The notes beneath the pieces are model-generated. The model searched no databases. It was not told the origin of the DNA and worked only from the letters and a program-made list of their open reading frames with translations. A stretch of 64,000 nucleotides of DNA from Tomocerus qinae (Eukaryota; Arthropoda; Collembola; Entomobryomorpha; Tomoceridae), in assembly GCA_020055645.1 (NCBI GenBank), contig CM034547.1:65569884-65633883 (forward strand), read 5' to 3'. The translations under genes and the position numbers were made by a program. Below, one piece after another: positions 1 to 14,500 of this stretch (position 1 is its first letter; each line of letters begins with the position of its first letter).

Positions 1-3000
1 TTTTGGTACATCATGGATGTAGTGGAGAATATTACTGAAATTGCCATCCAATCTCTGCGGGAGAATTTACCGATCCAGAGAGAGACGTTTGTATGTAACA
101 TCCGTTTATACCTACAAAAATCCCAAACTTAACCTATGTGACCAATTTAAATTTAAACATAAAAGCTCGCTCTAAAAGAAAAGCTATTTGCAATGGCATC
201 GGCAGTATTCTGAATATTTTAGCAGGGCACATCATAAAAGCCATGGATTTTAACTAGAAGCATTGTGTCAGGTACCTTACTCAAATACAGGATGCTATAC
301 GCTGTAGCTATATCATCTATATAAAGTTATATCTTCAGATATCAATTGTACCTTCATCAGTGTTTATATACTGGATCATGCAAAATTACAGACTATTATT
401 GCATAGACTGCTGTCAACTTTTCCGTTAGACCTGCAATGATCCTGGAATTGAATAAATTTGGCATGAACGAATAATATTTATTTCAGTCAGCCACAATTT
501 AAAGTTTGTTTTGAACAATTTTAATTGGATAGAATTATTAAACTTTATACGTTAGACAGTTTGAATTGAACAGACATGCCATTGCCACCGACTGCTACTA
601 AAGTATCGCGAATTGCTTACAACTGTTAAAGTTACAACATTATATAAATCCGCTGCAGGCGGATATTTATGTTCTCAGGTTCTGCGTCTTGTGTACTGAC
701 AGTGGTTGAGGCAACAAATTGTTCTTAGGTACTTAAGTAGTAGCTGCAGTTGCGAATGAAACAGAACAACAAACGCTCTGCTGATTAAACAAAACTGTGG
801 GTTTAATTGAGCAGCCTGATTCGATTTTTGAGAAACTTGTTAGGCATAAGTAATTCATTAAGGAGAAACTGAGAAACGTAGCTAGGTAAAAGGCCGCAAA
901 GAGGATAGGAGTAAAACCGCACACGAATTTACTGTGTGATATAATAGTGCACGTTATGTACATGTGTAGTTGTGGGATTAGTATTCGCCGTACAATCTTA
1001 ATCTTATAAGAGGAATTGCATGCAGCACATTAAAGATCGGTACAGCAGCAAGGTGAAACAGGAAAAGTCGAAATTTTATAACGGCTGTTCATGAAAACAT
1101 GTAATTTCTTTCAAGTCCCTCATTCCTCCTGTCACCATAATTCTTGGAGTGACCTTTTGGCTATGTGGATGTTATGGCTAAACTTTTCTGCACCGCTAGC
1201 CATTTCATCATGGAAAGTAGACCAGAGTTACAATGAAGATTGAATTGAAATCAATTGTGTGTAAATAGCAGGAACTGAGCTCCTGTGTTATCTAACCTTT
1301 GTGTTCGTAAAAATATTTTGATGAAAAAAAGTTGATAACATGATGATTTTTCGCCGAGAGCCAAAGAAAATGTGAATATTCAAGGATGGATCTTTTCTTG
1401 TAGCTGCAGCTCCTACATTTTGTTAGAAAAGCTATTCAAAAGAGTTAGATAAAGAATCTAGTAAATCTCTATTGTGACAATGCATGACTATTTGATGGAG
1501 TTGTAAAAGAATCTCTAGACGAGGAAGAACAATGCAATGGAGGTCCAGTCTATAATAATTTGCATTGCAACTGCAAAACACATAGCATCAGCATTATTCT
1601 ACTATAAACTAAGTAGGAACAAAGAAAATATAAATTTTGCTTTTTTTATTCATTCTCTTGTTGTAATAGGTAGTAAAATAAAGTATGCATGTATACTCAT
1701 AACAATACTGGTAGAAGTTTGTAATAAAAGAAAAATTCTGAGTCAAAGCCAAAGGAAACTAGGAGGGAAAGAGAGTCTAACAGATGTAATGCTGACTGAA
1801 GCTAAAGTCAAAGTCAAGACAAGTTAGTCAAAGAGTATTAAAAAATAAATAAGGAGTAAAGCGAGTGCAACCCAGCCCATGAGATTGAAGTAGGAGAGAT
1901 ACATAGGTAAGTCAGAAGATAGTGATACTTAAGCTAAGTAGGCATCAGAATGTTGGGTTGTTGCTAGTTTTCTGAATGAAGAGTACATTGTCCGACGGAG
2001 ACGATCCATTGCATTGTGTGTATGGTGATATGATGTGATCTTAAGCATTCAATTCAACATATGTATGAATCTACCTACGTAACACGACATAACATTGCAA
2101 GGTTGTTGTATCCATCCAGCAACTCCTCGAATCTTGTTATGGATTGTGTTTTAGTCTCTGCATTGCTTACTCTGTTATGGCATCTAAGTCTCTAAGTATA
2201 CAAAGCCTGCCGTAGATTGTACCAAGTCGAAGAACCATAAGAACAAGAACCCACAAGGGGTTTCCCTACAATGCAATGCTCACTGCTGACGTTACATTAC
2301 ATTAGGAGAACAGACTGCAAAAGAGTCTGTCTGATGTTGCTGCATGTGCTCTTGCTTGGTATGTTCAGTTTAGTCAGCCTTTCGTTTAGGTAGTCAAGTT
2401 TCAGTTGAAGTGTAGCTCAGGCTCAGTTCCTATTATATAGATAGTTGCTTTGTGAGATTCGCCTTCAGTTGAGATCCAGGTGGACTGCTATACACACAGA
2501 CAGTCAGCCACTGACTAATACAGTATCCTCATCGTCATCTTTTTAACAAAACACTCGGCAAACTGCATTCCATTCCTTTATCTACATATTATACACATCT
2601 ACAATACCTAACTACATCCTTTTCTTCCAACTTGGAATTACTACGAAAATTCTGACTAAGTTATATACTACATCCGTTCAGACTTGAGATATTCTAATAA
2701 TTATTATAATATAGAGTCATATTGTACAGTGCTAATGACAAAACTCGCGTTTTATATTAGATTCTCTACCGGACGACCGACCCTCCTCATCTCTTACTTT
2801 TTGCCGTGTGTAACTTAAGTATATGTACATGTGTGTGTGTGTTTACGGTTGCTAGATACGGTTCGGTGCGCTTAACTGACAAATACTAGCCGTTTCAGTT
2901 GATGCTGTTGGTGTGGCGAGGAAAGTTAACTTCTATTACCTAACATTTCTACACCATTGCCATTAGGACAGGCTCTGACCACGTTATACGCTAAAAATAA

Positions 3001-6000
3001 CAAACAAAGTTGGAGGGAGAACTTTGAGGTAAAGTGAAGCAAAGGTGCAATAACAAAACATACACCCCTAAAGTGCCCCACATAAATACATCGCACAGGT
3101 TGTGAGTGTCGTCTGATGTCGTTTAGTCGCTTCCTCCCACCAAATACCAACTAACAATAAGTTCCTTCGAATATTATTACTCTAGTGCTTTATCACTCTG
3201 GACTTGGCAAAGCCCTGTAAAACATACTAGAAGCTATAACGACAGCTAAGGAGTCATATAAATAGTACACTAGACACACACTACATACGAAGGAACAAGT
3301 GAAGTGAGAAAATAAAAGCGAACAAAGTTTCAACCTGTTCACCGTCACAACAACAAAACAGCATACCTAACCTTCTTTGAAATACTCTTGAGAGAAAAAA
3401 TTCTTCCAGCCATTTTCACTCTCTTCTTGGTTTTATTTATCTGTATCTACTGCAGTAAGAATATTCTGTTGATGTGTCTATCCATGCACACCGTCCTGTA
3501 ATAATAGCTGCATTACAAACCCACTGATACTACTCTTGTTCCAAATAGGTGTGTATACAAATACCTGTACTTTATACGAAGGTGTGCTTTGTACACTGCA
3601 CTGAGCAACGGAAACTCTTCCTCTAAAAATAGAATACCCTTGTTGAGTTGAAGTTTGGGAGTTGGATTGGGAAGTTGCACAGCACAGTGTAGTACTTAGT
3701 TAAGCAGTAAAGTGTTGTTGTGGGAGCAAAAAATTATATTGCCCACAGCCATCAAAGGAAATCTAGGCACTTTTTACCGCTTATAATATTACTACCGGTA
3801 GCGGCAGACGTTTTCCCCAAGAAAAGTGCGCTGTTAGTAAAATATCTTTTAGAGCTGTGCCAAGGGTTATTACACATTGGATATCTAATGAACAATATTA
3901 ATCCACAATACAATACTCAAAGTGATAAACCTAAATTGGAGGAGAGTCTGACCGTTGAACCCAACGAGGAAAAACAATTCTTTGAAACCCATTAATATCA
4001 TTGTCTGTTGAATAATAGCAAAACTTGCTGAATGCAAATGTACTTGCATGCATTGAACTAATAGTTTGTATGTTTACGCAATACAAATATAAAATGTGCA
4101 TGTGAGGCAGTGACAAAATTGCTAATAGATTCTCAGACTTTAAGTATTGTTTATTTTGCACAGTTCGTTTATCAGAAGATAAGTGTGTGTTTTGTCAGTT
4201 GTATTGCTAAGTAGGGGATATCAATAAATACCGCAAATAAAAAGAGGCGAATCGGAATAGTTTTTCTTCATTGTGTGCCACATAGATAGGAAAGTAGATA
4301 AGATAAGGCGACACTGATCTGCTGGCATAGTACATCTGACAAACAGTACGAGTTGTACCGTAACAGAGTTACAGACTACTTCCTCACGTTTTTATTTTGG
4401 TCGATAAAGCATTACATAAGAGCTCCATCACAATTAACTGAAGGATATAGAGATCCTCGTAATTGCTCTGAGTCTGTCAGAGATATCGTCTGATGTGCGG
4501 ATGACTATAGTGCAAAACTCAAGTTAAGCTAGTGCGAAATTCTCAGCTACTTATAATTAGTGAGTTCGTTCCCACTGGATTACTGTGTGAGTGAGAGTGA
4601 GTAGGTACTTGGATAGAAATATCAAGTTCATCTCGTTTGGAACTGTTCATATAGCACACGAACGAACTCTATAGTACAATTAGTGGTGTGGCTTGCTCTG
4701 CTTTTCTTCAACCCAACATAATAAAAGGATATACACAGATACACTTGGAGATATCAAATAATGTAATATCTCTACCTTATGAAATACCATAAATACCTAT
4801 AGCACATAAAATAGTTAACTTTCAAGTAACTAATCTCATTGCTTTATATTTGAGTGTATATCTGAATCAAGTGGGGAAGGGGGTCTCCAAAATATGCAAT
4901 TTCAATCTGAGACTTAAATAATATTGAGCCTGAGTCAGTCACTTGTACTTACTTGGTGTAAAAGTTTAATAAAGTTTACGAAAAGTGGAGTTAAAGAGTT
5001 AAACTATCTTATCGCTCCTTCCAAATTATAAGTTCCCTATGAGCCATTAGTACTTCCTATTATCACAATGTTCACATCTTATTACAGATTGAGCTAACTA
5101 ACGAATTTCAACTTCCCTTTGGTTTCTCCAAAGTTGAAAACTTTTTCGCGCTCCTTCGTATTAATATTTATTATAACATCTCCTCCAACTTGAGTTTTAC
5201 TAGTGACACACTTATAGTCCAAGATATTATTAGATACTATAAACAGATAATTGTGTATATCCTAAACTGTACTGAATACTACTCAACGTGTAACGCGTTG
5301 AAAAAAAGAAACGGAAAAACACAGTTTGTAACGTCAATAATAACTTGTTTTAGAAATCCATGCCAAATAATCCCTCTACCTGTAGATGTAAATGTATGTT
5401 ATGTGAAAGGGAAATTCAGATTTGGCAAATAACTAGTATCCCATTGATATAACACATCAGGGATTCTGCTACGTTGGATTTCTGCGGTTGCATTTTATAT
5501 TTCACTGGTTTGTGTGTTTTGTATTGTTAATAATATTATTATTGTGGTGAGAAATTGGATGAGTGTATAGCTGCGGAAAATAATACTGCCAACTGCTTGT
5601 ACTACTAATACATTTCCAAGATAAACCCATGAGACTTGTCAATCTATACCTATAGACAAAATTTAGAAAATCGTGAACACATATTAAAGATTTTTAGTAT
5701 ATTGTATCATACAATTTAAGGTAACAGAGTAATTTGCAACGTCTATTTTCAAGAAATCACAGAATCCAACAAACCAAAAACGCAAAACTGCCATAACTTA
5801 CAAGCTAACCGCAAAAAACAGAACACGAGTGCAAGTGTTCCTTTCGTTTCATTCCTACACGTCCGAACTGAAATATCATACATGAGAAAAGTGATATATT
5901 ATGAATATTTGAATGTTGACGTAATTCCGTAAAAATATATTCATTGGAACTTGTCGTTCGTGAAAGTTTCCATCTCTAAACGAAACTTGTTTTCGAGGAT

Positions 6001-9000
6001 TTAAGACGAACCGCAGAGAGCTTCTAAAGGTGAGTTGTTTGGAGATTTCGCAAGTTATTTTTACATACATATGTTAGATGGATGTTCTTCCTTCACATTC
6101 ACACAATGTAGCTATCCTGCCAGAAACTCATTCCACTCGACTCGATTTAACGTGGATTTTTCTCGTCGAAAATACCCAACTCAACGGACGAGTTTTCCTA
6201 TAGTTTGAAAAAAAGATAATCTTTTGCTTTGTCACTCGGAGATGTGTTCTATTTATATTTAGATGCCTTCTTATACTTTGGGTAAAAGGGAAATGTTTAC
6301 GTTTGGTGAATAACTTTGCACTTTACTTATTACATCGCTCCGTATATATGCAAATACATTGCTGATTCTGCGGGATCGTTTCACTTATAAAGCCTATATT
6401 ACCTAGTAGCTATATAAGCCCAGTAGTCTTAACAATAAGTGATAAGTATGGATAGACACTCGGTTTATTTACATATGCATTATAGATGTATTTGAAAAGA
6501 GTTTTAGCCTAGATAGATATAAACATAAACTACTTGGAGTTGTATGGAATTCTCAAAATGAAAATTCTCGCTGGTTGTTTCCGTAAACTTGTCTTGAGAA
6601 TTGGGATCTGCTCACTGCTCAGTGTAGTGTGATCTATCGCCCAAGCATTATTTATTGATTGTTCTTCTTTTCTCCATCTGCATTGGTTTCATGCAGTGTA
6701 ATCGCGAGCCCGTGTCAAATAAAAAATTCCAGTATCGGACAATGCATATTAATATTGCAGGGAGGTGATATATTTTTTTACCGCATCGTCCGTTGCTTTT
6801 TATTATTTAGCAGTCCTATGCTGGGAGAGTTGTTTCCTTTATTTCGCACTCTGCTTTTGTCTTTTGACAAAAATGACCTTGGTTCTCTCTTTAATAGTGA
6901 AAATGTTCAGTTGGCAAGTACAAATGTTTAAAAAGGAGCGTTTACTAGAATAGTATAACAGAAATGTTACGTGATCTGTTTCTACAGAGTTATAAAGCAG
7001 CACAATGCGGTAGACTGTAGAATACTCTATGTAGTTCGTACATGGCATTCATAAATTACCATAAAATATGTGTAGACAGGCAAGGATCGTAGTGAGTAGT
7101 CACAAGGTATGGATTCTTAGGTGGGGGACATTTTGGGGCGCTTTATGTTGTAACTTGCCGTAGTACCTTTCGCAAATGTGCTAAAATGTAGTCTGTTCTA
7201 AAATAAGTCAGGGTGGGCTTTGATATGATATATTTCTACAGGTCTCCAATATTTCATCACACAGGAGATTGTCATTTTGACTTATAATATCCGTTAGCTT
7301 TAGGTTGTACAATGCAGAAGAATAGAATCCCACCTCTGCTTACATAACTATAAATGTTTCTTTACACATTCTCTCTCGCTTTGCATTAGTAACTGCCAGT
7401 TTACATTACATGACTCAAGTAACATTTAGCATTCCGTTTTTAGCCTTATTAGAAGTGTACACTTGGTTGTTCACTAAATATGTGTACTTTACCATTTACA
7501 ATGTAACAATGAATATGTAAATATCCAAAGTGTTAATGCAGAATGAAGGAATACACTCCACACCTCTCTACACCAACATTACATAAATTCAACCTACTAC
7601 TTGCTGAAATGAATAGGCAATTTGTCAGTAGCGTGTTGAGTCATCTATGAGTAGCTGATATTTTTGTGGAAGAAAACAATGGAATGCACAGATGTACTTC
7701 AAGATTAGGGCATTACAGTGTGACTACACAACCTTCTTATTTTTGTATTCAATTATCCCTTATTACTTCTTATGCCCTAGAAACTTCATCGCGACAATAG
7801 AAATGCTATGTATACACCAAAAGAGACAAAATTAAAGTTTGGTCTACTCCTTTATAAGGATTGTATAGCCTGCACTTGGGTTGAAACAGGATGTGAAGTA
7901 AGAACTTGCAGAAAGACGGGGCTAGCTATTACAAATTGCTTCCATGTTGCAACAACACTACAATAGATACCTGGTCAATTTCATCTCCTACGATTCGCGA
8001 CTAAAGGAGCCGAACGAATCCAATTTAAGTGAGTTTAACCTGTCGTCCTCCCTTGCTTATCCCTACATTTTGCATCTCAGGCTATAAGAATAGATTCTCG
8101 AGAGCACAGGTGTTTCCTTTTTCCTCGGATTTCAATAGCATGATAACTAATATCCAAGTCTTTCCTGCCTTGTCGCCAGACAGCCGTCTTGGCTCTACCT
8201 ATGCATTTATACTTCTTTATGTGAGGATAATCTGGACTGAGATAGTTCTTGAACCATATAATATAAATCTACAATTCATAAGGAAGCATAGGAATCCGAC
8301 CGTACTTATTCCTTAGCGAAGACATGATAAGTTTTCTGAAACTTTGGATATACTGCTATTTCATTTTCAATATTTCCGTTTTATATCCCTCCCAACGTCT
8401 ACTGTCTGCTTGAGCACAACAAAAAGTGCTCTAGAACTGCAGCAGAACTGTAATATGTATTCGAATACAGAATATTCACACCTTCTATGTGACTGCCCAA
8501 GTGCGATGTTGAGTTGAATATAAATCGGCAAGATATTGAACAGAATTAAATTGTCTGTAAATAATAGTAGTGTAGATAGCAGTACTTAAAGCCCAACGGT
8601 ACTACAACTATAACGTTTAGGAGCAAAGATGTTATTTATTACTCCTTCCATTGCATTAGAATGCAAACAAATAATTTTGCAAAAAATCCCTTTGTATTAA
8701 TAGTAAAGATTAAAGTTATAGTGCACATTAATTTTTCTTTTTCTCACAGGAAGAAAGCGAACCTACTTATATACTTACATAGAATTTAGGTGTGCAAAAA
8801 ATGAGAGAAATCTAAGAATCGTTTGACAAGAAAGCATAAGAATTTCGTATTTCGTTACACGCAGGTATAGAATAGCTATTGAATTGGATTACGTTACTTG
8901 AGATTAGTTACGATTGAGTTGGATTCTATGTAATGGTAGAATTATTTACACAGATGTTCGGTGAGCTACGTTGATGAATAGATAAAACTTGACTCTGACT

Positions 9001-12000
9001 CTTGACAAGGTGAATACTCTAACGACGTAACGTAATAGTGCGAGCTTTGCATTGTGCTCTCCTTCTTGTGTCCATTTAATGAGATACGTGCATGCGTGTA
9101 TTTTCTATTGCATATAGTGTGATCTCTGATCACACAGAATTATATCTCAAACAGCTAGTGTTACACATAGGCATATACTAACTACGTATCAAATGTTGCA
9201 TTATATAGAATGTTTTAAGTTGCACTGGGATTAGTGGTTTAGTACCTTGTTCCTTTGAACTCATACCTACAACATCTACCTAATTGTATGGAAGTTGTAT
9301 TGCAAGATTGCAACAAATCAAAAAACGTAAGGTAGTTCAGTTCACTCAGCCGAAGAAAGTATAATTTGATGTTGTTTGTACTTGTAGCATAAGCAAGCAT
9401 AGTATACCTAGCCAAGGTTTATATCTATATAGGCAAGACTCTAGTTTTTGTATCTACTTACAAGTACAAAGAATTAAACTTGAATTTATCCATTGTATTA
9501 GCTATCTGCGTCGAAGACTTATGCGTGAGCTATCTGAGTATCTCAAATCCGCACTTCAATCTTTTAAGAGAGATCTGTCTACACTCTTTATTTCGTTGAA
9601 AGCTTTCCATTCAATTCAGCCTAAATGAAAATACTTACAATCTAGCAGACAACAATGTGTTCCTACATGTAACTATGTATTTCTCTGTCTCATCATTGCA
9701 CAATGCAATCCTATTACTAGATAGACCTACAGTCTCCAACCAAGATGTCGTGTTTATTTTAATCTTTTTGTATATTGCATTATACTGTTATTGTCTACCC
9801 CTCCTTTAGTGATTAGGGAAGACAGGAAGACTTGCGTAATGTAGATATAAACAATTCTAGCACTAATGGGCATGTTCTGGGCACTAGTACATAAATTGTT
9901 CTAATAAGGTAGTAATAGTAAAGATGTTAGTACTGTTTAGGAACATATTGATTACTTCTATTTGTTTGCCTACATTCTTCCAATTGTGCTTAAGTGATAT
10001 CCAATGTTACGACATTATTTTGATTGTTATTCAAATCCTTTTGGCATTGATTCTGAAAAATCCGAGTTTTATTGCATTAGAAGGCACGTGTAATCGAATT
10101 AACAATAAAAATGCCGAGAATTTCTTTCCTGTTATGTCAGCCAGAGTTTCCTTATGTTGTGATACTTGTCATGTCCTTCCTGCCTTTTTTGCAGTCGTAT
10201 TCACAGCTCTGATTCGACTTGACTCGTAATTGTAAATGACGTTACATTGGCAAGGTTTCTGTAGCAGTTTTAAGCGAACGACATTTTATATCTCTATCTC
10301 GTTCCATGTAATCTTAATGACGAAAAGTAATGGGATGCACCAACAAAACAGCCTTTATATGTATAGCTTATTAAAACTAAGTCCTCCAGCTTAGCATTTC
10401 TTGTTAGAGCTCCATCTTCTTCAATCGAAACTGAAGAGGAGCGTACCTAAGCGATAACAAAGCTTGAAGAAATAATTTATAAGGAAAAAACCAACTGGCT
10501 CACTTCAACTAGCGAGACACATCCACTTGCCTTCCTACTCGTCAGATCACAAAAGGATAACAGTGCGTGACATTATCTCTTCAGCTTTACTCAAAATGTA
10601 TAGGACGTTACAGAACATGCACAATGTGCAGCCAAATGGTAATATGTTCCAGGTTGCATCATTGTTCGCAACAATAGGTGAATGTTCGTCTAACAACATT
10701 TACAAAATAACATGTAACAATTCAGTTCCGAGTTTTCTTAAAAATATGAATAGTAATTTACCATTAAAGCTCATAATAGATTAATATGTCTTCAGATTCT
10801 TAATAAAACCGAGAATATTCAAATAAAAGTTATTTTAATTCCTAGACAGCCCTGGCAGTGTAAATGGTTCTATTTATTCATAGAATTTGATTCTTCGGTT
10901 GTTGATATGACATGTGATGGATTTTATTGTATTTTATTATAGAACTAGATTCTTGTTTTGTATTGTTGCACCTGTTGTCTACCTGAATATAAGTAAATAT
11001 AGAATGTCTCCCATAAGTTGTGGTTAAGAGGTTGGTGTAGAACTGGCTGTTAACAGAGTGTACATGAATTTGGCCTACGTTATGGGCAAGCAAGTCATGT
11101 TTTTAATCCTCCTCTGTAAAAGGTTGGCTGTTAAAGCTCGAAACGCGTGTTCATGGATTTTTACGAGCACTTTTTGTAGTTGATAGTGTCTTTGGCCTCT
11201 GTCTGCATAAATTGGTGTGTATTTTTCTGTGCAGCTGATCAGTTTCAAGAGTCAACTGACATAATCAACTACTCGTTTATAGTTTATCGACTCTTTCACG
11301 CCACTTTAGTCGAACCGGCAAGTCGAAACCCAAGCCGACACAGCCATTATTCTGTGTAAGACAATACTACAGACAGAGCACATCCTTAGATATTCCTTCA
11401 CTTACTTATCTGCAGGTAGCACTAATAATACCCGTCATCTTAAGTGCTTTGGAATCTCGCACGACTGTTTATGTTAGGAGACTGGGTATAAAAATGCAGT
11501 GTTATAGTATGTCTGTCAGTAAATATTTAGTATTTTACAGAAGGAAGAAGGAATGTAGGCCGTAACCGTAAGAAAGGGCATTTGCACAGAAAATGGTATC
11601 ATTACCTATTGAGTCTAGTCAGATGCCAAGCCAATGCATCCCAGAATGGAGTGGTGAATAGAGAGTACATATTATATTACTCTGTATACAGAGGAGAGGA
11701 TATTCAGACACCTTATTCCTTTTCGACTTACGTGCATTTTGACTTTTTAAGGATTTTGGCGTAACCATTACAATGTATTAGGAAGCTTATCTGTTTCTCG
11801 AGCAGGGATCTGCATTACACGGCAAATTGTATTTGTTTTCAGCTAGTTTACTTTTATACGTGTACGCTGTCTCCCTCCTCTCATTCTAGAGCTCTATAAT
11901 AGAAATATAGGATACATCCAATGCCAGATTCCTCCCTTTCGCTCTGTCTATATTATTTAAATGCTTTTGTTTTTTCGAGATGCGGGGGACGGGAAAGTGA

Positions 12001-14500
12001 ACTTTGTGTGCTCACTAGCCCCATTTAGAAGATCGTGTTTCCTGGTTGTCACCAAAGGATTCTTTTATCCATTCCGAATGAAAATAAAATATCCGGGACT
12101 CTATTCGCAAATTGCCTCAGCGAGTCATTGGAAGGGAAGGAGACGAAACTTTGGCGGCGTCTTTATTGTCTCATTGCACACAAAGAGCGAAGAAACGAGT
12201 TTTTTCATGTAATACGTACATATTATTGTATAATATTATGTATCACGTTGCAGAATAACAAGTACAAAGAAATTGGCCACACTCGAGTGTGCTAATGTGA
12301 ATACGTCGTTTGCATACGGAGCAGATTGGCCAGGAGATACAAATAATAACTGAAGGTCATTAGAAAAAGCCCACATTTCCCTACGTGCACCCTACATAAT
12401 GATTATTATGCTAAATGCTTTTACGTCGCATACTCAACGGTAAAATGGCCATTATCTCCTGCAATCAGAACATATGCTAGTCACAAGAAGAGAATGTAGA
12501 GGAATTTGCACGATTTCCTAATTACCTAATTAGTTTTTGGCTCTGCAGATCTAAATGGAGTTGTTAATTAATCGACGATTATTCAGCTCATTACACTGCT
12601 AACCCAAAAAAGGAGATGAGTATTTGCTTGTATTTTTTGGATTTATAAATTGATTGCGTAGTCTATTTAGGCTTTAGCTTATGTAACCTTGGCATGGTAC
12701 ACTTTCTAGTATTTGTCACCAGTCACTACATTACAATTACATTGTACTAGCATTGACTATGTGTTACAGTTAGGATTCATCCCAGGCTATTTTGCGGGTG
12801 TGACCTCCCAAAAGGAGTTTTACTAGCAATAGATGTGATCTGTCGCTGCTTCAACTTCCATTAGATTGTCTTTAATAGTGCCAGATCTGTAATAATAGTC
12901 TGATGGGATATCTCCGTTTTGTCTATCTACACTAGTGTAGCAGTATTATGGCTTTTCTCCGGATTCCAATCTGGAATCATTGATTCGCTAGAAAGGAAAC
13001 TTAAGTAGGTCGGTTTCTTTCTGCATTCTATCGAATGCCATTCAAGACAGAGGCAATAATACGAGTAACTCCTTATTGCCTATAGCTAATGCATTTGAGT
13101 TGACGCTGCTGAAAAGTGAACATTTTATTAGCTGTGTACACATGTAAAGCTAATAGATACATATAAGTTGCAGACATGAGCTTTTCCCCTTTCTTTTCTA
13201 TCTGATAAACAATTACTCCTTTCCCCTATGATTGAATCAAATTGTGGATCTTTCTTTAGCTTACATCAAATTAAATTGGATAACTTTTTTGAGTAAGTCC
13301 CTACAGTTCTTTTAGTGCGAGGAAGGAACGTGAGCTAATCTAATGCAGTATTGATTGAAACAGATTTATTATAGGAGGAATACGTCCACAGGTATATACA
13401 CGATTGCTTCGGGTACTTCCTTTTAGTTCTTATGGTTATAGCTTCACATTAGCCTAATAAAAACTTCAAAGTACCTATACAGGCTATATTAGTTCTAAAA
13501 CTGTCGGAAAGTGCATATCGGGTAAAAATAGATATTTGCAGAAATGCCAATTCATAGAGCGCAATAAAATGGAAGGAAACTATGAATTGATAAAATATAC
13601 TCATGTAGGCGGATAAACTGGAGAAAAAGAAACAAGAGTCTAGAAATTGATTTTGAAGTGGAGACTAAAGACTAAGCCGCCTTGGTATTCTCAAGTATCA
13701 TCTTACCTCTCCCGCATTCACAGGAATATTAGCGAATAAAGATTTCTATCTTTTAATGTGAGAATACAATGTCTTTTCTAGGCCCAGCCCTTCTCCTTCA
13801 GAAATGTTTACCACACTCTCGTCTACGGCTGTACTACAAGAAAAGACTCGATTATTTTCTCTGTGATTTCGAGTTCCCTAGCCGTGACTCTCACTCTTGT
13901 GATGATGATCGTAATAATAGTGCCTTATATTGTAGTTCTGTTGGTATTGTTCAGCCAGAGAGGATAAAGATCAAATAACTAGGTCCCTACTCAGTTAGCT
14001 CAGTATTTTACTTGCCAGAGATATACAAAGTCTATGAGCACATATGCATTTGTATCACTTATATCCTCTTTTATTTTCACTTTGTAAACCCCGTTGTAGA
14101 CTTTGGCACATCAAACACGAATACTTACGTGAAGTGTATGAAAACAACTGCTGGCATTGTTACTCGCTTATTTCACGTAGTCGGAGTCGTTTGTACTTAC
14201 TGTGTTACCCATTAAAATATAGTTATGGGAGTTATTACTGCAGAAAATGTACACAGATATTTTCTCAGTGATACGTTTATGGTGCTGATAACTTATGGAA
14301 AAGCAGCTTTCTGGAGCAGTGCAATGTAGCGCATAATAATGTACATTTTCTACGAGCCTGTGTAATAGTATTGTATATAGATATGCTTCAGCTTCAAGTT
14401 CGCCCTTTCTTGTTTTTGCACTCCAGTCGACTATACTCAGTATGTGCAAAGTGGAGACCAAAAAGTGGTTACATATAGCATTGGTCGAGTTACATAAATA
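1..14500. other. Non-coding stretch, no supported gene
   Basis: AT-rich sequence with stop codons frequent in all six frames. The ORFs present are about 60-110 codons and often lack an ATG. Their translations are rich in Cys, Phe, Ile, Tyr and Leu without recognisable motifs, which is typical of chance translation of AT-rich DNA. I see no tRNA-like B box, no rRNA and no long repeat. Small items are a short TG run near 2830 and a perfect 7-bp hairpin at 9118-9134. It may be intergenic DNA or a long intron of a gene lying outside the window. Confidence 0.55.
2830..2842. repeat. (TG)n microsatellite, short
   Basis: An uninterrupted 13-nt alternating TG run. It is short and ordinary for animal intergenic DNA. 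Confidence 0.8.

Noticed and set aside
9118..9134. TGTGATC-TCT-GATCACA palindrome
   Set aside because: Too short to distinguish from chance in a window this size, and there is no associated gene.
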